Notes under the pieces: model-generated
The model's database searches: none
What the model saw: only the letters and a program-made list of their open reading frames with translations
What the model was told of the DNA's origin: nothing
In this document: positions 58,592-64,000 of the stretch, piece after piece
Position numbering within the stretch: position 1 is the first letter of the stretch
Layout of the letters: each line of letters opens with the position of its first letter
Origin: Bacillus sp. FJAT-29790
GTDB taxonomy: Bacteria > Bacillota > Bacilli > Bacillales > Cytobacillaceae
Assembly: GCF_019039215.1 (NCBI RefSeq)
Contig: NZ_JAHNZZ010000001.1
Coordinates: forward strand, 1,763,670 to 1,827,669
DNA: 64,000 nucleotides
Reading direction: 5' to 3'
Made by a program: the position numbers and the translations under genes

Positions 58592-58894
58592 TTAGTAAAA
58601 GCCCGGTCTTGGAACGCCGTATGGTCCCACAGGCCCGCCAAATCCTCCTGGTCCAGGTACACCAAACCCTGCATGTGTTGGTGCAGCAACAAACTGTTGG
58701 TTTGTCACCTCATTAACAAAAGATTCAGTGTGCGGGAAGAAATGCTCGTGTTGAAAATTAATGTGGTTTACATTTGTTGTGTGAGTCGGATGAATATGTG
58801 GAACCACATTATTTTGGAAAGTGTTGTTTACACAACATTGCGTCGGATGAACAATTGGTGGTAAAATACATGATGGTCTTGGTCCGCAATACAT
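58592..58894 (-). CDS. cotD: spore coat protein CotD
   Basis: One hundred residues, rich in His, Pro, Asn and Gly with few charged residues: MYCGPRPSCILPPIVHPTQC, HPTHTTNVNHINFQHEHFFP and a Gly/Pro tail. This composition and the CotD core (VHPTQCCVNN) identify an inner spore coat protein. AGAAAGGGGA precedes the ATG. A sigma-K-like promoter lies 40 nt upstream, consistent with late mother-cell expression. Confidence 0.92.
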   Translation of the reverse strand: MYCGPRPSCILPPIVHPTQCCVNNTFQNNVVPHIHPTHTTNVNHINFQHEHFFPHTESFVNEVTNQQFVAAPTHAGFGVPGPGGFGGPVGPYGVPRPGFY

Positions 58895-58933
58895 TTGAAG
58901 ATCCCCTTTCTACAAAGTTTTATTTACACTAAC

Positions 58934-58961
58934 AACCTATGTTGAAGGGGATAATCTTGTA
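58934..58961 (-). promoter_or_regulatory. candidate sigma-K promoter of cotD
   Basis: On the minus strand TAC (58959-58961), 17 nt, CATAGGTT (58934-58941), matching AC-N16/17-CATANNNT. Confidence 0.55.
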
Positions 58962-58992
58962 CTAATGCAAATACCTAATTTAAACCTATTTT

Positions 58993-59088
58993 TTAAAACA
59001 TATTATAAAAACTGTCTCTTAAGTTTGAAAAAATAACAGCTGTAAATAAAACAACGAAAAAAAACAGAAATAAAATTGCTTTGTACAT
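58993..59088 (-). CDS. 31-residue hydrophobic peptide, unknown function
   Basis: ATG with GTGAGG 6-7 nt upstream encodes MYKAILFLFFFVVLFTAVIF followed by SNLRDSFYNMF: one membrane span and a short polar tail. It fills the first part of the 350-bp gap between cotD and mrfB; the rest (59089-59243) shows nothing. Small single-span peptides are common in bacilli, but with no relatives known to me the call is tentative. Confidence 0.45.
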   Translation of the reverse strand: MYKAILFLFFFVVLFTAVIFSNLRDSFYNMF

Positions 59089-59243
59089 GTCGTTAGCCTC
59101 ACTATATTATTGTAAATTAAACACCACACAAGTATTTATTTTACAACTTTCTAAATGTACAGACAACTAGAAAATAGTGGATTTTCAACTTAAAATCGTA
59201 AACTTTTGTTACATTTCACTTTTTTTGATTAATTTGATGCAAA

Positions 59244-60500
59244 TTAATCGATTTTTTTCAAAAGCCTTTGAATTCTTTTTTCAATTTCTTCTTGGCTCAC
59301 TTTTATTTTTTCACATTTCTTCGTCAATGCTTCTTTATAAAATACCTTTGCCTTTTCACTATAAAGAATCGCTTTCTTTAAGTCCTTTTCTCTATGTTCA
59401 TAGATTTTGGCCAGTTCAATGCAGGCGGCTAGCTTTAATTCATGATGTCCCTTTTCGGTTACAGCCTCCCATAATCGAGCCGCCTCCATCCAGTTTTTTT
59501 GCTTTTTGTATTCGAATGCAAGTGCATGCTTTGCATCAATTGCTTCCCGTTCGTTTCCATTTGATATGTGCGCAAATGCTGATTGAGCTGCCGATGTTTC
59601 CCCCAATTGAGAAAACCATCTGCCTACTTCATAAACTTCCCGTCCTGTTTGCTTGCGATCGAGTCCAAGTAGTTGAAAAGAAAGATGCGTATACAAACTG
59701 ATAAGCGATAAAATATCATTTTCATTATGTTCTAGAATGCCAAGCATCCCGTGCGGATCTTTTCTTTCAACAAAGTCAAAATAGATCATCGGGGCTAAGT
59801 AACCTGGGATATCATCTTTCCGTTCGATTCCTAATACTTCTTTCTCCACGACTGATAGCTTCGTCCGTTCTAATTTATGCTTCCACATTCTTCTCGCAGC
59901 ATGATACAAATCAAAATGGCCAAAAGAGGGAAGCTTCGGCAAATGCTCTCGAATCAGCGTGTGCCGCGTTTTTACTTGTGGCCAATCGAATGATTTCCCA
60001 TTATATGTAACCATTGTTGTATAGTTGACACTTTCTAAAAAACTTTTGTATAAAGGTACTTCTGCCCCGGGATTTGGAAGAATATGCTGTTTTAACTTTA
60101 TCTTATTTTCTGTCAGGCTAGCATGTCCAAGGATGAAAATCGAGTTGCCAACCCCACCACCTAACCCGGTTGTTTCTGTGTCAAAGAAAAAGAGATTTTC
60201 CGGTTGATGCCCCGCGGCAGAAAGAGGATGATTGACCTCTGAAGAATGCCAAGCGTCCACAGCAGCGGAAAACTCGGCAAAGGAGTAAATTCCATGTTTT
60301 TGCTGAAGCGAAAATTCCCTCTCCCTTACAAGGCAGTAGCTTCCATCAAAGAAAAAGGGATGAACCCCCTCACTCTCCCATGTTTCTCTGAAGGGGATTT
60401 CCTCGATTTCTACGGAAGGAATACTGATGAGTTCAGTCTTATTACTGCTTTCATGTGAAAGATGTGATTTTAACCGGTTCAGCTTGTTTTTAATGGACAT
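59244..60500 (-). CDS. mrfB: exonuclease MrfB (YprB)
   Basis: A 418-residue protein: a DEDDh-type RNase H-like exonuclease domain (about 100-270) with FFDTETTGLGGGVGNSIF, MVTYNGKSFDWPQVKTRH and EHNENDILSL, then a C-terminal TPR-like helical region. In B. subtilis MrfA and MrfB repair mitomycin C lesions independently of UvrABC; MrfB is the nuclease. ATG 60500 follows GAAGGTGAT and overlaps the mrfA stop by 11 nt. Confidence 0.92.
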   Translation of the reverse strand: MSIKNKLNRLKSHLSHESSNKTELISIPSVEIEEIPFRETWESEGVHPFFFDGSYCLVREREFSLQQKHGIYSFAEFSAAVDAWHSSEVNHPLSAAGHQPENLFFFDTETTGLGGGVGNSIFILGHASLTENKIKLKQHILPNPGAEVPLYKSFLESVNYTTMVTYNGKSFDWPQVKTRHTLIREHLPKLPSFGHFDLYHAARRMWKHKLERTKLSVVEKEVLGIERKDDIPGYLAPMIYFDFVERKDPHGMLGILEHNENDILSLISLYTHLSFQLLGLDRKQTGREVYEVGRWFSQLGETSAAQSAFAHISNGNEREAIDAKHALAFEYKKQKNWMEAARLWEAVTEKGHHELKLAACIELAKIYEHREKDLKKAILYSEKAKVFYKEALTKKCEKIKVSQEEIEKRIQRLLKKID

Positions 60501-62790
60501 AGAAATCACCTTCGTTGACTTTCACCGAAGTGAAATTTGCAAATATGGTCAATACATCCTTTTTTGCTGTTCCAGAAGAAGTATCCGTACCAATGCATGA
60601 TGGACATCCGCCCTCACATTGACACCGATACACCATCTCCCTTGCCTCTTTCAGAACATGCTCGATGCCACCATAAATTTTTTCACTTAATCCGATCCCG
60701 CCTGGATAACGGTCATAAAAGAAAATCGTTGGTTTTTCATTATGAGCAGCTTTCACTTGGGGAACGACATGGATATCCTGAGGATCACACATGACAAATA
60801 GCGGGGCAATATGTCTTAATGCATGCGCCGTCCCAATAAGCGCTTGTTCAAGGCGGTCTTGATTATTTTGTAAAAGCTCCTCTTTGACTGAAATCCAAGT
60901 TGAACTCGTATGAAGTTCAGCTTCTGGCAGTGATATCGGACCTGATCCAATATTTTCGTGCGTCTCAAATTTTATTTTCTTAAAAATAGTTGCCATCGCC
61001 CTCACACTTACGTCTCCATAGCCAATTTCACCTAAAGCTGTAACCCGATGCTTATCCTGTTCAAGCACTTTCAGCTGGACGGCAAGATTCGCGTCTGTGA
61101 AATAGTCAACATCCACTTCCCTGACAAACGCCTTTTTCTCTTCCCAGTCAAGCAATTCCACTTGATATTGAGTCCCTTGATGAAGATAGATCGCTTCTTC
61201 ATGTAAAAGAGTCATTGCCGAAAATCGGTCCATTTCTCCGATTACTCTTACATTCGCGACATCAGATTGGTCGATAATGACGACATTTTCTTGTGATGCC
61301 GAGCGGAGACTGATATTATGGGCTGGAAAAGAGTCGTTCATCCAATAGAACTTTTCACCATTTTGATGGAGCACTCTTTCTTCTGCTAAATATTCTAGCA
61401 CTTCTTCCGTTTCAAACTGGCCAAAGTTTTCCCCGGCATTGAATGGAAGCTCGTATGCGGCACATTTAATATGATCAATTAATATGATCAGGTTATCAGG
61501 ATTAATCCTTGCTGTTTCTGGACTTTTGTTAAAGAAATAGTCCGGATTTTGGATCACAAATTGATCAAGGGGACTGGAGCTTGCGACCATAATAACGAGG
61601 GACTCACTATGCCGGCGGCCGGCACGTCCCGCCTGCTGCCAGGAACTTGCAATCGTCCCCGGATAACCTGTCATGATGCACACTTGCAGCTGCCCGATAT
61701 CGACCCCTAATTCCAGCGCATTTGTACTGACTACACCATAAATATCCCCTGAGCGGAGACCTTTCTCAATCTCCCGCCTTTCTGTAGGCAAATAACCTCC
61801 TCGATAGCCACGTATCGCTTTCGGCCCTAATTTATGCTTGATTAATTCTTGTAAATACGTCAGCAAGATTTCCACTCTAACCCTGCTTCTTGCAAACACA
61901 ATAGTCTGAATTTTATTTTTCAAAAGTTCCCCAGCAAGCCTTCTTACTTCTAAGGTCGCACTTCTCCTAATATTTAGCGGCTTATTCACAATTGGTGGAT
62001 TATAGAATACAAAATGCTTTCTGCCGCTAGGTGCGCCATTATTATCGATGAGCGCGACGGTTTTTTCGGTTAGTTTTTCTGCAAGTTCTAACGGATTAGC
62101 GATCGTTGCAGAAGTACAGATAAAAATCGGATCGCTGCCATAAAAACGGCAAATTCGCCGTAAGCGTCGAATCACATTTGCCACATGACTTCCGAAAACC
62201 CCTCTATAAATATGAAGTTCGTCAATTACTACATACTTCAGGTTTTCGAATAAGGAAACCCATTTTGTATGATGTGGCAAAATGGCCGAGTGCAGCATAT
62301 CTGGATTCGTTATTACAACATGGCCCGCTCTCCGGACTTTCTGGCGAATGTTAGAGGGCGTGTCCCCATCATAAGTATAGCTATTTATATTTAACCCCGA
62401 TTCCTCGATAATCTCATTGATTTCACTTTTCTGGTCTTGTGCCAACGCTTTTGTCGGGAACATATATAGAGCACGGGCCTTCGGATCATTAATGATTGTC
62501 TGCAAAACAGGGAGATTATAACATAACGTCTTCCCCGAAGCTGTTGGTGTGACAGCAACAAGGCTTTTCCCGCTCATAGCTGTCTTAAATGCCGTTTTTT
62601 GATGGGTAAATAATCTTGTAATCCCCCGCTTTTGTAAGGCTTCTTTAAGGGCCTGGTGTATGTTTGAAGGGAGATCAGCTGTTTTAGCTTCCTTTTCCTC
62701 GATTGTATGCCAATGAACTACATTCTCTTTAAATTGATCTGTCATTTTTAATTCTTTCATTAATTCGTGCAAGCTTTTACGTACTTTCAT
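60490..62790 (-). CDS. mrfA: DEAD/DEAH-box helicase MrfA (YprA)
   Basis: A 766-residue superfamily 2 helicase: Walker A VTPTASGKT, DELH box VVIDELHIYRG, motif III CTSATIANP, motif VI QQAGRAGRR, and a C-terminal MrfA zinc domain with the four-cysteine set in YRCQCEGGCPSCIG. 3'-5' DNA translocase that acts with MrfB in mitomycin adduct excision. ATG 62790 follows GGGGTGA; the GTG three codons upstream is rejected because it lies in the ribosome site. Confidence 0.94.
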   Translation of the reverse strand: MKVRKSLHELMKELKMTDQFKENVVHWHTIEEKEAKTADLPSNIHQALKEALQKRGITRLFTHQKTAFKTAMSGKSLVAVTPTASGKTLCYNLPVLQTIINDPKARALYMFPTKALAQDQKSEINEIIEESGLNINSYTYDGDTPSNIRQKVRRAGHVVITNPDMLHSAILPHHTKWVSLFENLKYVVIDELHIYRGVFGSHVANVIRRLRRICRFYGSDPIFICTSATIANPLELAEKLTEKTVALIDNNGAPSGRKHFVFYNPPIVNKPLNIRRSATLEVRRLAGELLKNKIQTIVFARSRVRVEILLTYLQELIKHKLGPKAIRGYRGGYLPTERREIEKGLRSGDIYGVVSTNALELGVDIGQLQVCIMTGYPGTIASSWQQAGRAGRRHSESLVIMVASSSPLDQFVIQNPDYFFNKSPETARINPDNLIILIDHIKCAAYELPFNAGENFGQFETEEVLEYLAEERVLHQNGEKFYWMNDSFPAHNISLRSASQENVVIIDQSDVANVRVIGEMDRFSAMTLLHEEAIYLHQGTQYQVELLDWEEKKAFVREVDVDYFTDANLAVQLKVLEQDKHRVTALGEIGYGDVSVRAMATIFKKIKFETHENIGSGPISLPEAELHTSSTWISVKEELLQNNQDRLEQALIGTAHALRHIAPLFVMCDPQDIHVVPQVKAAHNEKPTIFFYDRYPGGIGLSEKIYGGIEHVLKEAREMVYRCQCEGGCPSCIGTDTSSGTAKKDVLTIFANFTSVKVNEGDFYVH

Positions 62791-62869
62791 CTTATTCACC
62801 CCATAATACTATTCTAGCGAATAAGCGTTCGTTTACAACAGATAATTTCTTCATTTTATAGTTAGGAAT

Positions 62870-63161
62870 GGCTGTTTTCGTAAACTTTGTTGCTTTTTTA
62901 GTATGATTTTATATAACAATCTGAGTTGATTGGAGCGGAGGGCACTTGACTCCTCGAAAATGCTATCGCATTTTCTTCGTGCGTGGGCAAATTCAAGGAT
63001 GTAAATTCAATGTCCTGCGGGAAATAGAAGGAAACCGGGAGACCCCACAGGCGGTAACGCCGAGGAGGCCCCCGTCCCTCCCCGCGGAAAGCAAGTGCCC
63101 GCAGCGGAAATCAACAGGCAAACTTTGAAGGCTAAAAACAACAATATATGCGAAAAGAGCC
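62870..63161 (+). mobile_element. MITE copy, subfamily A, full length
   Basis: From GGCTGTTTTCGTAAACTTTG to ATATGCGAAAAGAGCC, 292 bp, flanked by TTAGGAAT (left) and TTAGGAAA (right), 7 of 8 alike. The best-preserved copy in the window. The subterminal arms (TTGATTGGAGCGGAGGGCAC and GTGCCCGCAGCGGAAATCAA) are themselves inverted. It separates mrfA from the divergent Crp/Fnr gene at 63320. Confidence 0.92.
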
Positions 63162-63273
63162 TTAGGAAATATTCCCCAATAAAATCGCAAGGATCACGGG
63201 AAGATCTGCATCCCATTTCTTTCATAGAACGTTCAAAATCTTTCTCACAAAGAGGCATTTCCCAAAGGTTTTT

Positions 63274-63294
63274 TTGTTACAATGTTGGTAACAA
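63274..63294 (+). promoter_or_regulatory. palindromic operator candidate before the second Crp/Fnr gene
   Basis: TTGTTAC (63274-63280) and GTAACAA (63288-63294) form a perfect 7-7-7 inverted repeat, 26 nt before the start codon. It differs from the GTGA-N6-TCAC boxes elsewhere in the window. A repressor site or an autoregulatory site is possible. Confidence 0.5.
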
Positions 63295-63319
63295 TGGAAT
63301 TACCAGCTGAGGTGAAAAA

Positions 63320-64000
63320 ATGGATATTGCAGAAATAAAGAGGGTACTTTCACAGTTTTCTCTTTTTAAAGAATTGAACGGTGAAGAAATGGAGAAAATT
63401 GTCGAGATTGCGATTTCACGGGAATGGAAGAGAGGCAGCCATGTCTTTATGCAAGATGATCCGCTGGAAAATGTGTATTTCATTCATAATGGCCGGATCA
63501 AAATTTATAAAAGTGACGTAAACGGAAGAGAGCAAATTGTGGCGATCGTTAAAAAAGGCGAGATGTTTCCACATGTCGGTTTCTTCCGTAAGGGCGGCTA
63601 CCCTGCTTTTTCCGAGGTTCTCGAAAATGCTGAATTAGTAGTTGTCCCAATTGACCAATTCGAAAAGGTGCTTATCGAAAACCCCGAGTTATGTATTAAA
63701 GTGTTTAAAGTGCTTGGCGAAAAAATTGTCGACTTGCAGGAACGCTTAGAATCCCAGATTCTGAATAATACATACGAGCAAATTATTAAACTGCTCGTTC
63801 GCTTGGCGAAATTTCACGGAGAAAAACTCGAAGACGGATCGTTTCTACTAAAAGCTGAATTCACAAATAAAGATCTTGCCAATATGATTGGCACGACAAG
63901 AGAAACCGTCAGCAGAACATTAACAAAGCTAAAAAAGGAAAAACTAATTGAGACAGACAAAGCAGGGAATATCATCATTGATCCGGAAAGTCTTTTAGAA
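63320..64000 (+). CDS. Crp/Fnr-family regulator, cut by window end
   Basis: 227 codons are visible and the frame is still open at the edge. MDIAEIKRVLSQFSLFKELN, then VFMQDDPLENVYFIHNGRIK, and a C-terminal winged helix with MIGTTRETVSRTLTKLKKEK. It aligns along its length with the regulator at 48250 (both have FMQDDPL, YEQII, ANMIGT.RETVSRT), about 55-60% alike by eye. No Cys cluster. AGGTG lies 6 nt before the ATG. Few residues can be missing, judging from its paralogue. Confidence 0.88.
   Translation, partial: MDIAEIKRVLSQFSLFKELNGEEMEKIVEIAISREWKRGSHVFMQDDPLENVYFIHNGRIKIYKSDVNGREQIVAIVKKGEMFPHVGFFRKGGYPAFSEVLENAELVVVPIDQFEKVLIENPELCIKVFKVLGEKIVDLQERLESQILNNTYEQIIKLLVRLAKFHGEKLEDGSFLLKAEFTNKDLANMIGTTRETVSRTLTKLKKEKLIETDKAGNIIIDPESLLE

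Noticed and set aside
1-64000. Riboswitches, T-boxes, tRNA and rRNA genes
   Set aside because: I looked in the leaders of transport, nucleoside and metal genes and between genes; no conserved core was recognised.

Overview
The window is low-GC Firmicute chromosome, almost certainly from a spore-forming Bacillaceae (Bacillus, Neobacillus or Peribacillus type). Spore genes (splAB, sspL, cotD), strong AGGAGG-type ribosome sites, TTG/GTG starts and frequent U-tailed terminators support this. The order cspD, ypeQ, ypeP, ypdQ, sspL, ypcP, dynA (ypbR), ypbQ, bpsA, then ypwA, ypvA, ypsC, rnpB, gpsB, ypsA, cotD, mrfB, mrfA follows, as I recall it, the B. subtilis ypb-ypw backbone. It is interrupted by accessory blocks. 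No tRNA, rRNA, phage, CRISPR or intact insertion sequence was seen.

Layout. 0-5.6 kb: spore photoproduct lyase operon, a carboxymuconolactone decarboxylase-like protein, a YugN-like protein, small membrane proteins, and a deletion scar joining the remains of a divergent tetR/mmpL pair. 5.7-12.6 kb: a diheme TsdA-like cytochrome lipoprotein split by one in-frame stop, then three ECF sigma factor/DUF4179 anti-sigma pairs and the fossil 3' end of a fourth. 12.6-18.4 kb: a GntR operon with a chimeric ParE-like ORF, mhqD with a candidate MhqR operator, and the mntABCD manganese transporter. 18.5-32.4 kb: backbone genes, including two RNase H-like proteins, the dynamin-like protein DynA, the alkylpyrone synthase BpsA and CheX. 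32.8-40 kb: a ba3-type oxidase operon, ypwA, a DUF2249 gene and transporters. 40-48 kb: a pseudouridine/nucleoside catabolic operon (psuK, psuG, CNT permease, nucleoside hydrolase, rbsK), plus a divergent exporter and a kinase-like regulator whose catalytic Asp is replaced by Glu. 48.1-51 kb: a Crp/Fnr regulator, two DUF2249 proteins, a polytopic membrane protein and a MIP18-family protein. 51-64 kb: backbone again (DinG-like helicase, RNase P RNA, GpsB, MrfAB), ending in a second Crp/Fnr regulator cut by the window edge.

Two patterns cut across this layout. First, nine copies or fragments of a non-autonomous repeat are scattered between genes. They carry GGCTGTTTTCG-type inverted ends, and seven are flanked by 8-bp direct repeats (four perfect, three 7/8), so the family is a MITE that has moved. 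One copy sits directly against the promoter of a previously unlisted 30-codon gene with a Fur box. Second, the ba3 oxidase operon, the 38.5-kb DUF2249 gene and the 48.2-kb Crp/Fnr cluster each carry a GTGA-N6-TCAC-type box exactly 37 nt ahead of a -10-like hexamer. This suggests one Crp/Fnr-controlled respiratory or nitrogen-oxide regulon spread over 16 kb.
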